Assembly (NCBI RefSeq): GCF_001467895.1
Contig: NZ_LNYO01000013.1
Span: 981,769-1,045,768, forward strand
DNA length: 64,000 nucleotides
Reading direction: 5' to 3'
Source of the DNA: Legionella nautarum
GTDB taxonomy: Bacteria > Pseudomonadota > Gammaproteobacteria > Legionellales > Legionellaceae
Part shown: positions 17,748 through 25,954 of the stretch, one piece after another
Numbering within the stretch: position 1 is the stretch's first letter
How the letters are laid out: every line of letters starts with the position of its first letter
Program-made: the position numbers and the translations under genes
Notes under the pieces: generated by a model
The model's input: the letters and a program-made list of their open reading frames with translations, nothing else
Database searches by the model: none
What the model was told of the DNA's origin: nothing

Positions 17748-17866
17748 GTTCGACATTGTTGCAGATTTTACTTTTGTGCCTACCTACCGCGGCTTGTCCG
17801 CGGTATCCATGCGATTTTTTTTCATATTGAGATCTCTGCATCCTGCGAACAAGTCGCGGGACGTAG
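17748..17866 (+). repeat. Palindromic intergenic repeat, family P, copy 2
   Basis: Core 17780-17866 with inverted ends (CTACCTACCGCGGCTTGT and ACAAGTCGCGGGACGTAG). A left extension (CATTGTTGCAGATTTTACT) is shared with the copy at 50970. It lies between the convergent 16899 gene and argO. Confidence 0.85.
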
Positions 17867-17926
17867 TGATGGAGCTCAACTATACACAACGGCCAAGCCA
17901 CGTGAATTCGCCAGTTATTTAACCCT

Positions 17927-18535
17927 TTAAAATTGACTACTAGCAAGTTTCAAACTTAAAAATAACATCAGCAGCCCACTTGAAAACTCAATACGTCGCC
18001 AAACGCTGATGCGCGATAAAATATCTGAAAAATAATGGGTAGTAACGGTTAGGGATGTAAACCACAAAAAACTAGCGGAGATCACCCCTAATAGAAAAGC
18101 TTGTGGATGCTCAGGAAATTGACGGCTGCCGCTGCCAATAATTACTAAGCTATCAATAATCGCATGAGGATTAAGCAAACTAAATCCTAAAGCAAGTAGG
18201 ACGATTTGCAGGCGATTGGAATTTTTCTGTTGGCGGACAGCTTGTTCCGTGTGCTTGCTGAATGCTTGTTTAAAAGCTTTGGTACCATAGTAGAGAAGAA
18301 AAGCGACACCAAACCAAGTCACCCAAATTTGCAAAGTGGGATGTAGTTTTAGCAGTTGGTGCAGGCCTGCAACGCTTGCAACGACAAGAATAATATCGCA
18401 AAAAAAACAAATGACCGCGGAGAGTACCGCATGTTTTCGGAGTGCACCCTGGCGAATGAGGAAAACATTTTGTGGGCCTAAAGCCATGATAAGCGATAAA
18501 CCTAATAATAAGCCATTGAGATAGACGAATGTCAT
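17927..18535 (-). CDS. argO: LysE-family basic amino acid exporter ArgO
   Basis: 202 residues, about six membrane segments. GLSLIMALGPQNVFLIRQG near the N-terminus is the conserved LysE/ArgO signature, and NPHAIIDSLVIIGS is the second typical segment. Exports arginine or lysine. AAAGGTG precedes the ATG. It is divergently transcribed from the argP-like regulator at 18627, with a 91-bp AT-rich shared intergenic region, the same arrangement as the lysE/lysG pair. Confidence 0.9.
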   Translation of the reverse strand: MTFVYLNGLLLGLSLIMALGPQNVFLIRQGALRKHAVLSAVICFFCDIILVVASVAGLHQLLKLHPTLQIWVTWFGVAFLLYYGTKAFKQAFSKHTEQAVRQQKNSNRLQIVLLALGFSLLNPHAIIDSLVIIGSGSRQFPEHPQAFLLGVISASFLWFTSLTVTTHYFSDILSRISVWRRIEFSSGLLMLFLSLKLASSQF

Positions 18536-18626
18536 GATGCACCTTTAGAACAACAGGGCTAGCAATTATCCATCATTTTTCTCTATAATTAAAATTAATA
18601 ATTATTATTATCAATAAATTTTACTT

Positions 18627-19511
18627 ATGAGAATCGAGCAGCGAGAATTACAAGCTTTAGATGCCGTTATTCAAACGCAGAGTTTTGCCGAAGCTGCAAA
18701 GCGCTTATTTATTACCCAGCCTGCAGTGAGCCTGCGCATTAAACAATTGGAAGCTCAATTTGGCCAACCTCTACTTATCAGGACCTTGCCTTACAAAGCG
18801 ACGGCTCTAGGTGAAAAATTATTAAGCCTGCTGCGGCGTACACGCTTACTCGAAGAGCATTTATTGCAAGAAATTCAATATGATACCTCAGCGCGTCTTT
18901 CGGTTGCTTTAAATCGTGATAGCTTAGAAACTTGGTTTATCCGTTTGCTCGACGAATTGGAGTTGCTGGAGAAAATTAATATCGACATCATCACCGATGA
19001 CCAGGAAGTGACTATCGACTATTTTCGCCAAGGATCCGTTTCTTCCTGTGTAACTAGTTTTGATAAGGCTTTACCCGGTTGTGAATGTACTTTATTGGGT
19101 CATATGGACTATTTGTTGGTAGCATCACAAGCGTTTATTACTCGTCATTTCAAAGCTACAAAAACAGTTGAAGACAATTTAGCTGCTGCGCCGGTTATTA
19201 TTTTCAATGATCGCGATCGCTTGCCAGAACAGTATTTCCAACATTTTTTTAATAAACCACTGATTCTCGGCCATCACCACAAAGTACCTTCAGTCCAGGG
19301 GCATAAGCTTTTTGCTTTGCATGGTTATGGTTATGGATTAATTCCTCGACTCGATATAGAGAAAGAATTGGCGAACGGTGATTTAGTGGAAATCTGTCCT
19401 GATAAACCTTGGTTAATGCCGCTTTACTGGCATTATTGGCAATTACCGGCGCGACAATATCAGCGTTTTATTGAGAAAATAGCTAAAGAAGCCAAGCGTT
19501 TTCTCATTTAA
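18627..19511 (+). CDS. argP: LysR-type regulator ArgP
   Basis: 294 residues. An N-terminal winged helix-turn-helix (ALDAVIQTQSFAEAAKRLF, then ITQPAVSLRIKQLE) is followed by a periplasmic-binding-like effector domain. The ArgP/LysG subfamily activates the amino-acid exporter gene beside it, argO. The intergenic region contains an AT-rich interrupted dyad (ATTAATAATTATTATTAT) where a LysR protein could bind. Confidence 0.88.
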   Translation: MRIEQRELQALDAVIQTQSFAEAAKRLFITQPAVSLRIKQLEAQFGQPLLIRTLPYKATALGEKLLSLLRRTRLLEEHLLQEIQYDTSARLSVALNRDSLETWFIRLLDELELLEKINIDIITDDQEVTIDYFRQGSVSSCVTSFDKALPGCECTLLGHMDYLLVASQAFITRHFKATKTVEDNLAAAPVIIFNDRDRLPEQYFQHFFNKPLILGHHHKVPSVQGHKLFALHGYGYGLIPRLDIEKELANGDLVEICPDKPWLMPLYWHYWQLPARQYQRFIEKIAKEAKRFLI

Positions 19512-19537
19512 TTTGATAAACAAAGGGAAGAGTTAAT

Positions 19538-20272
19538 ATGGGATCTGGAATTAGAATGGCTGAGGTTTCTTGGCCTGTAATAGAGCAAGCATTTGCAGCG
19601 AATTTACCTCTTATTATTCCCTTAGGCGCGGGCTGTAAAGAGCATGGTTTACATTTACCGATGAACACCGATTTAATTCTTGCCGAATATTTAGCGGCTT
19701 GGGCAATCCAACACTATCCTGTGTTAATTGCCCCAACCGTGCAATATAGTTTTTTTCCTAGCTTTAGTGAGTATCCCGGATCAGCAACGCTTTCTTACGA
19801 GGTCGCGGTTAATTTTTTTGTGGATATATGTACCTCTTGGCATCAGCAAGGAGCGAAGCAATTTTATGTTTTAAATACGGGCATAAGTACAAATCAAGTG
19901 TTGTTTGAGGCAGCCAAGCGACTTGAGAATAAGGCTATTTCTTTTAATTATTGTGATTTTTCTGAGGTGCATAACCATCCTGAGATTAAAGGTATAACAA
20001 AACAAAAAATAGGTACCCATGCGGATGAACTAGAAACATCGCTAATCTTATATATCAAGCCTGAAATGGTTGATCTGATGAAGGCTAAACCTGAGGAAAA
20101 TGCAGCTTTTCCCGGCCCGTTAACCAGGAATATTGAGGCTAATGATAAGACAATTTCCGTAACAGGAGCTTGGGGGAACCCTACGCTTGCGACCCGCGAA
20201 AAAGGAAAAATCGTAATGAAGCTGTTGCTAGAAATGCTAAAAAAGGATTTTAGCCGTTATTTTAGATTGTGA
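19538..20272 (+). CDS. Creatininase-family amidohydrolase
   Basis: 244 residues. PLGAGCKEHGLHLPMNTD matches the metal-binding PxGxxExHGxHLPxxTD motif, and GTHADELETS matches the HAGExETS motif with the other metal ligands. The family hydrolyses cyclic or linear amides (creatinine, formamides). The exact substrate is unknown; two expected Gly/Ser positions are replaced (GAGCKEHG). It follows argP by 26 bp on the same strand with GGAAGAG before the ATG. Confidence 0.85.
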   Translation: MGSGIRMAEVSWPVIEQAFAANLPLIIPLGAGCKEHGLHLPMNTDLILAEYLAAWAIQHYPVLIAPTVQYSFFPSFSEYPGSATLSYEVAVNFFVDICTSWHQQGAKQFYVLNTGISTNQVLFEAAKRLENKAISFNYCDFSEVHNHPEIKGITKQKIGTHADELETSLILYIKPEMVDLMKAKPEENAAFPGPLTRNIEANDKTISVTGAWGNPTLATREKGKIVMKLLLEMLKKDFSRYFRL

Positions 20273-20494
20273 CTTTGGTTGATCTCAACTCCTGCTATGA
20301 ATGTCCCTACAAACACATTGCGGGTGTAGAGCTATTAATGACAGCCTTTTGCCCAAGCGCTTGCAAAACTCCCCCTCCTCATTGACCATCAATGAACAAG
20401 CTATTAGGATCAAGTAATATTCACGCATTTATTCGCAACTTAAGCGCTCCCAAAATGGCTGCAGAGTTGCCGATTTTGCCATCACTGAGCTGCT

Positions 20495-21112
20495 ATGGAA
20501 CAACTAGAACAATTAAATGTAGGCTTATTTCATGCAATTAATGCAAATGCCAATGTGCAGGGTATTGGTCTATGGTTAGCAATTTTTTCTGCAAAATATT
20601 TCATTTATGTCGCTGAATTCGGATTGATTGGCCTTTGGATTTGGGGAGATATAAAAACCCGTAAGACAGTAGTCTTTGCGTTTCTTTGTAGCGCATTAGG
20701 CATATCGATCGATTGGCTCATTGGAACGGTATATTTCCATCCTCGGCCCTTCGAGCTTGGTTTAGGCCATACTTTGATGTACCACGCTGCCGACAGCTCC
20801 TTTCCCAGCGATCACACGACCAGTCTCGCTACGCTGAGTTTTATGTTTTTATGGCGAGAATCAGGCCGCAGTATAATTGGCCTATTGTTGCTGTTTGTGA
20901 CGCTTTTGGTGGGATGGGCTCGTGTTTATGTTGGTATTCATTTTCCCTTTGATATTTTAGGCAGCCTTGTAGTTTCCTTTATCGCGACAATCATTATTAG
21001 TTATCTAACGCCATGGATTGATAGATATCTAATACCTATCCCAGAGTATATTCATTATCTTTTATTTAACTCGACACGCAAAATAGCGAATAGGTTTGGT
21101 TTTAAAAAATAA
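20495..21112 (+). CDS. PAP2-family undecaprenyl-diphosphatase
   Basis: 205 residues, about five or six membrane segments. The three phosphatase motifs are visible: VYFHPRP (about 81-87), FPSDHTTS (about 106-113) and the SR-like GWARVYVGIHFPFD with catalytic His (about 146-159). It resembles BcrC/YbjG enzymes that recycle undecaprenyl pyrophosphate for peptidoglycan synthesis. The 220-bp gap before it shows no other feature. Confidence 0.85.
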   Translation: MEQLEQLNVGLFHAINANANVQGIGLWLAIFSAKYFIYVAEFGLIGLWIWGDIKTRKTVVFAFLCSALGISIDWLIGTVYFHPRPFELGLGHTLMYHAADSSFPSDHTTSLATLSFMFLWRESGRSIIGLLLLFVTLLVGWARVYVGIHFPFDILGSLVVSFIATIIISYLTPWIDRYLIPIPEYIHYLLFNSTRKIANRFGFKK

Positions 21113-21245
21113 ATTATCGCTTGCCAAGATCAGGAAGGATTATTTTAATAAAGTAGGCTTGCATTTCGAGCAACCTTTTTGTTCATATTTTGTACTATAA
21201 TGTTAAAGCTTCACTAGCAAGCCAACCAATCAGGGAGAAATTGTT

Positions 21246-21827
21246 ATGGACAACTCAATTTTTAGCGAAATCCTTAATTTCATTCAAAATCATTCAGATG
21301 GCCAGAAAATGGTTGAACAAAGCAACGTGTCTACTTCTCAAATGCATAAAGTTGCTCAAGAAGTTATGCCCAAAATCACTGAGCAAGTAAAAAATGATCC
21401 GCAAACCTTAGGCGATATATTTAAAATTATTGCGCAAAATAAAGATGACCCCCAGTCATTACTTAATTCAAAGCCTGGTTTTGATCAACAACAAGTACAA
21501 AATGAGGGAAGTCAGATTCTAGAAGCCATATTCGGGGGCGGCAATCAAACTTCTAAACTAGCGAACGATGTCTCTCAAAAAACTGGCATTAGCGTCGTAG
21601 ATATTAACGAAATGCTGCCAATGATTGCAGCGATGGCGACAAAACTACTCAGCAATAAAGTAGATACGATGGGTGGCCAAGAGGGTTCTGCGGGCCAGCA
21701 AAAAACGCTCAACGAACTTCTGGGATTCCTGGATATAAACAAAGATGGTTCTATTAGTGATGATTTAGGCCGTATTGGTCAAAAAATCATGAGCAATCTG
21801 TTCGGTAACCAAAATAAGCAAGCCTAA
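21246..21827 (+). CDS. DUF937 (YidB-like) protein
   Basis: 193 residues, soluble, Gln/Asn rich. Helical halves separated by GGGNQ, a MLPMIAAMATKLL segment typical of DUF937, and a C-terminal DINKDGSISDDLG stretch that resembles an EF-hand calcium loop. Function unknown. A clean terminator follows directly. Confidence 0.8.
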   Translation: MDNSIFSEILNFIQNHSDGQKMVEQSNVSTSQMHKVAQEVMPKITEQVKNDPQTLGDIFKIIAQNKDDPQSLLNSKPGFDQQQVQNEGSQILEAIFGGGNQTSKLANDVSQKTGISVVDINEMLPMIAAMATKLLSNKVDTMGGQEGSAGQQKTLNELLGFLDINKDGSISDDLGRIGQKIMSNLFGNQNKQA

Positions 21828-21831
21828 TAAA

Positions 21832-21869
21832 CAGGCAGGTCAATGTTTATTTTTGACCTGCCTGATTTT
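21832..21869 (+). terminator. Rho-independent terminator after the DUF937 gene
   Basis: Perfect 12-bp stem CAGGCAGGTCAA/TTGACCTGCCTG with a 9-nt loop, followed by ATTTTC. It starts 5 bp after the stop codon. Confidence 0.9.
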
Positions 21870-22204
21870 CTAAAACAAAACTTGCCGTTTGTGTTAGATT
21901 CGAGTTGGCTGTTATTTGAGTAGTCCGCGTAAATTATTCTTCATTGGTTGTTATAATCAGCAAATCCATGAATTAATCGCTCAAGATAGTTGATATAAGA
22001 CTAAAAGATGGCTATAACTATCAATGCATTTGAAACTAGCAATAATAGGCATGCTTTTTGCATTTAAAACCGACTTTTTCATGATCTTTATTATTATGAG
22101 AAAGTGGCTAAAGGATTTAGCTTTTTAGGTTTTTTAACAATTGATAAGACGTACTGATTTGTAAAAAGAAGTCCGTTTTCTACCATTAAGAGAGGGAATT
22201 TAAG
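21870..22204. other. 335-bp gap before recX; no gene seen
   Basis: AT-rich sequence without a convincing ORF in either strand. GAGAGGG just before 22205 is the recX ribosome-binding site. No repeat-family copy is present. Confidence 0.6.
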
Positions 22205-22657
22205 ATGAGTAGTATTATCGATGTTGCTATTAAGCGTTTATCGGATAGCAGTTGTAGCGAACATGAATTACGCTTGTTTCTAGAGAATGAATTTTCCACT
22301 TTGCCAAATCGTGAGTCCCGCATTGATGCGACTTTTAAGCGTTTAAAAGAATTGCAATTAATCAATGACCTAAGATTGGCAATGAATTTAGCGCAACATT
22401 ATGCGCATAAAGGAAATCGCTTTATCTCTCAAATGTTAGAACAAAAAGGGATATCTGAAGAAATAATTACCAGAGTATTGTTGTCTCTTGAAAATGAAAA
22501 TGTTCGAGCGCTGGATGAAGCACGTAAAAAACTTGGCGGCAAATGGGATAGCTCTGAAAATGCCACGACACTTCTCCACCGATTTTTAAGTGGTCGTAGT
22601 TTTTCTTATGCTGCCATCAAAACTGTAATTGGGCAACTGGAACAAAGTGCTGCATGA
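22205..22657 (+). CDS. recX: Regulatory protein RecX
   Basis: 150 residues with three-helix repeats: RLSDSSCSEHELRLFL, then RLKELQLINDLRLAMNLAQHY and a last repeat FLSGRSFSYAAIKTVI, as in RecX. RecX inhibits RecA filament extension. recA is not adjacent here, whereas it often is in gammaproteobacteria. GAGAGGG precedes the ATG. Confidence 0.85.
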   Translation: MSSIIDVAIKRLSDSSCSEHELRLFLENEFSTLPNRESRIDATFKRLKELQLINDLRLAMNLAQHYAHKGNRFISQMLEQKGISEEIITRVLLSLENENVRALDEARKKLGGKWDSSENATTLLHRFLSGRSFSYAAIKTVIGQLEQSAA

Positions 22658-22673
22658 TCAACGGATGATCAGT

Positions 22674-22701
22674 TTGACTTATTAAGTTGCTTTACTATAG
22701 T
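22674..22701 (+). promoter_or_regulatory. Sigma-70 promoter for the candidate small RNA
   Basis: -35 TTGACT (22674-22679), 16-bp spacer, -10 TATAGT (22696-22701). The predicted transcription start six to seven bases downstream is G22708, the first base of the outer stem of the structured element. Confidence 0.65.
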
Positions 22702-22707
22702 TTAGAT

Positions 22708-22780
22708 GTAAACAAAAGGTCGGCACTCTGGCCGTACGAAGTTTACACAAAAGCCACTTGAGAGTGGCTTTTGTTATTTA
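22708..22780 (+). ncRNA. Candidate small non-coding RNA (about 70 nt)
   Basis: A compact element between recX and the cytochrome gene: outer stem GTAAAC/GTTTAC (22708-22713, 22741-22746) encloses an inner GC hairpin (CGGC/GCCG at 22721-22724 and 22731-22734, six-base loop) and is followed at once by a terminator, stem ACAAAAGCCACT/AGTGGCTTTTGT (22747-22758, 22763-22774), loop TGAG, then TATTT. A good sigma-70 promoter places the start at 22708. No ORF of note is inside. The family is unknown to me; the terminator could also serve recX. Confidence 0.55.
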
Positions 22781-22944
22781 CGGGCTAGCTTAACTCCTTG
22801 AGATTTCAAAAGTTTCTTGTAAAACAATGCAAAAATATCAAAGTCCTTAATAAGCATTGAAGTTGCCTGACTACGGGTATAAAATGCCGAGATTAATTTT
22901 CCTGCCAGTGTCTACCGTAGGTACACAAATTTAAAGGAGGGAGC

Positions 22945-24615
22945 GTGGGCTCTTTGTTGAAAAAAAACGCTATCTTAGTGCCTTTTTTAGCAATACTTTT
23001 AATGTTGACAGACATTTTGTACGCTGCTGAAAATAGCAATAGCAAGAAAAATACAGATGCAAATAGCAAGAATGTGCCCGCCGGTACTCCTACGAATGCA
23101 GCTACTACTAACGCTAATGCGCCGGCTAATCCACCTGCAAATAGCCAAGTTCCAGCAAAACTGAATGCACCAGTTGAGCCACTTATTAACGGCTATTACC
23201 CCGCTTACCCACCCACTACACCAGCAACAGGTGAGCAAGCTGAACTGATTAAAAAAGGGGAATATTTGGCGAGAATGGGTGACTGCATCGCTTGTCATAC
23301 TGACGTAAAAGGGAAAACGCCCTCGTTTGCCGGCGGGTTACCTATTAATACTCCTTTTGGTACCTTTTATAGCCCTAATATTACACCTGATAAAGAAACA
23401 GGTATTGGTAATTGGACTGAAGAAGATTTTATCCGCGCATTGAAACATGGTCGGGATCCGCAAGGTAGAAACTATTTCCCCGTCTTCCCATATATCTATT
23501 TCTCTAAAATGACGGACGATGATGCTCGTGCACTCTATGCTTATTTTATGAGTATTCCTGCTGTTAACCTGAAAAATAAAGAGTTACCTTTCCCGTTCAA
23601 TGTTCCTGGAGCACGTTTCAGTTTGTGGGGGTGGAATTTATTATTTTTCTATCCCGAAGATAATCCTATCGTCAATGATCCCACTAAATCGGCAGCATGG
23701 AACCGAGGTAGATATATTGTAGATAGTCTTGGCCACTGCAGCATGTGCCATACGCCTTTAAACATCTTTGGTGCCCCTAAAAATCGCTTCTACCTGACCG
23801 GTAGCTTTATTGATGGTTATTGGGCTCCCAATATCACTAAATACGGCCTAGAGTCAGCAACTCATAATGAGGTTTCAGACGTTTTTTCTCGAGGTGAACT
23901 CATTAATAATGCTGGCCCAGTAGCGGGGCCAATGGCCGAGGTTGTACATAATAGTCTAATGCATTTAACCGAAGAAGATCGCTTGGCCATGGCCACTTAC
24001 CTAAAGACAGTCGTTAGTGAAGAGCCTTTAGGTGTTGCCGGTTCTGAGAATCAGCCCTCCTTAAAGCGAGGCAGGCAAGTCTATGTTAATGCCTGTATTA
24101 TTTGTCATCAAAATGGCGAAATGAGCGCGCCGGTAATTGGAAATGCATCTAACTGGTATTTCCGTTTACAAAATAGCGGATTGACCGGCCTATATCGCCA
24201 TGCAATTGAGGGATACAACAGCATGCCAGTTAAAGGTGCCTGTGTGACCTGTTCTGATAATGATATCATCGCTGCTGTTGATTATATTTTGAATAACTCG
24301 CTTACTCGTTCGCAATGGAGTGATTTATCCACTGGTGGTCCAGCTAAATTCCCATCAAATGGTCAGGAAATTTATGAAGAAAACTGTGGCATGTGCCACA
24401 ATCAGGGACTACAAGGTGCCCCCAAAATTGGTGATAAAGCAGTCTGGGAGCCTTTAATTGCGCAAAATATGGATGTTCTGATTGAGAAAACCATACGAGG
24501 GGATGATCATCCGAAAAAAGGTGGTTGCAAACACTGCACTACTGGCGAGGTGATTGAGGCAATCAAATATATGGTGAGTCAATCAAAAACAGAAGGTAAT
24601 TACTCGCTGTGGTAG
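22945..24615 (+). CDS. Multiheme cytochrome c (four CxxCH sites) upstream of the cox genes
   Basis: 556 residues from GTG 22945, preceded by AAAGGAGGGAG. A signal peptide (to about residue 27) is followed by an Ala/Asn/Pro-rich linker (30-75). Four heme motifs are present: CIACH at 114, CSMCH at 265, CIICH at 384 and CGMCH at 481. The first two domains resemble the cytochrome subunits of membrane alcohol/sugar dehydrogenases; the last two resemble short c5-like cytochromes. It probably carries electrons in the periplasm to the aa3 oxidase encoded next. The fusion of two pairs of cytochrome domains is unusual. Confidence 0.85.
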   Translation: MGSLLKKNAILVPFLAILLMLTDILYAAENSNSKKNTDANSKNVPAGTPTNAATTNANAPANPPANSQVPAKLNAPVEPLINGYYPAYPPTTPATGEQAELIKKGEYLARMGDCIACHTDVKGKTPSFAGGLPINTPFGTFYSPNITPDKETGIGNWTEEDFIRALKHGRDPQGRNYFPVFPYIYFSKMTDDDARALYAYFMSIPAVNLKNKELPFPFNVPGARFSLWGWNLLFFYPEDNPIVNDPTKSAAWNRGRYIVDSLGHCSMCHTPLNIFGAPKNRFYLTGSFIDGYWAPNITKYGLESATHNEVSDVFSRGELINNAGPVAGPMAEVVHNSLMHLTEEDRLAMATYLKTVVSEEPLGVAGSENQPSLKRGRQVYVNACIICHQNGEMSAPVIGNASNWYFRLQNSGLTGLYRHAIEGYNSMPVKGACVTCSDNDIIAAVDYILNNSLTRSQWSDLSTGGPAKFPSNGQEIYEENCGMCHNQGLQGAPKIGDKAVWEPLIAQNMDVLIEKTIRGDDHPKKGGCKHCTTGEVIEAIKYMVSQSKTEGNYSLW

Positions 24616-24748
24616 TTATCCTGCACAGACTCAGGGTTCTAAATAAAATTTAAATATCAGTTGGGATAGAGTAAGAGGTCTTTTAAGCGCCAAGCACTTG
24701 CAAGACGAATTTTTAAGATCCTAACTAATTGAAGAGGTGAGAACGGGG

Positions 24749-25954
24749 ATGCTAAATAGGTCTAAGCTAAGCAAGGTGATTGCCGCCTTAATTGGATTGA
24801 TAGCTGGCCAGCCAGCAATGGCTGAGGCGGATAAGTGGCAATTAAATATGTACAAAGGGGTTACCCCTTTAAGTCATGACATGTATAACTTGCATATGAT
24901 TGCTATAGTTATCTGCGCGATGATTGGTGTTTTGGTATTTGGAGTGATGATTTATTCGCTCATCCATCACCGCAAATCGAAAGGATATACTCCAGCGACC
25001 TTCCATGATAATTTCCGTTTAGAAATAGTCTGGTCAATCATTCCTTTTTTAATCTTGGTTGGCCTTGCCATCCCTGCGACCAAAGTGTTAATTCATCAAG
25101 AAGACAATAGTGATTCTGATGTAACGATTAAAATAGTTGGCTATCAATGGAAATGGCAATATCAATATTTAGATCAAGGTATTAGTTATTTTTCTAATTT
25201 ATCGACTCCCTTTGCGCAAATTCATAATCAAGCGAAAAAGGGTGAATGGTATCTCTTAGAAGTTGATAAACCTCTAGTCTTACCGGTTCACAAGAAAATT
25301 CGGTTTTTAGTGACTTCTAACGACGTGGTTCACTCTTGGTGGGTGCCTGAGCTTGGTGTTAAACGTGATGCGATTCCTGGATTTATGCATGAGGCTTGGG
25401 CAAGAATTGAAAAACCAGGTACTTATCGCGGTCAATGCGCAGAATTATGTGGGATCAACCATGGTTTCATGCCCATCGTTGTGGAAGCTGTCAACGAAGA
25501 TCAATTTAATCAATGGGTTGCTAAGCAAGTTAAAGTGAAAGATCAATATGCAGAAACAGTTAACCAGCCTGGGGCGCAAGCCAATTTGACGCGAGATGAA
25601 TTAATGAGTTTAGGTAAGCAAAAATATGATCAAATCTGTGCAGCCTGCCATAGAGTAGATGGTAAAGGCTTGCCGCCAATGTATCCCGCCCTTAAAGGCA
25701 GTTCAGTAGCAGTTGGAAAACCAATTTCGCGTCATATCGCAATGATTCTAAATGGTGTTCCTGGTTCTGCAATGCAGCCCTATAAAGAGCAATTGACCGA
25801 TAAAGATATCGCTGCAATTGTTACTTACGAGCGTAATGCTTGGGAAAATAATACAGATGACGTTGTCCAACCTGCTGATGTTGCGAAAGTACGTCAAGGC
25901 GAAATAAAACAACCTAAAATGGTAGAAAAAGCGAAGGTCGGAGGTTTACGATGA
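24749..25954 (+). CDS. coxB: Cytochrome c oxidase subunit II with fused cytochrome c (CoxB/CtaC)
   Basis: 401 residues. The frame also has a GTG at 24737, but GAGGTGA with 8-bp spacing favours the ATG at 24749. Signal peptide to about residue 25, two membrane helices (about 50-72 and 91-113), the CuA site C230-A-E-L-C234 with H238 and M241, and a C-terminal cytochrome c domain with CAACH at 297-301. This is the electron-entry subunit of a caa3-like oxidase. Overlaps ctaD by 4 bp. Confidence 0.95.
   Translation: MLNRSKLSKVIAALIGLIAGQPAMAEADKWQLNMYKGVTPLSHDMYNLHMIAIVICAMIGVLVFGVMIYSLIHHRKSKGYTPATFHDNFRLEIVWSIIPFLILVGLAIPATKVLIHQEDNSDSDVTIKIVGYQWKWQYQYLDQGISYFSNLSTPFAQIHNQAKKGEWYLLEVDKPLVLPVHKKIRFLVTSNDVVHSWWVPELGVKRDAIPGFMHEAWARIEKPGTYRGQCAELCGINHGFMPIVVEAVNEDQFNQWVAKQVKVKDQYAETVNQPGAQANLTRDELMSLGKQKYDQICAACHRVDGKGLPPMYPALKGSSVAVGKPISRHIAMILNGVPGSAMQPYKEQLTDKDIAAIVTYERNAWENNTDDVVQPADVAKVRQGEIKQPKMVEKAKVGGLR

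Noticed and set aside
17721..17946. Two overlapping 69-70 residue frames
   Set aside because: Both are translations of palindromic repeat copy 2.
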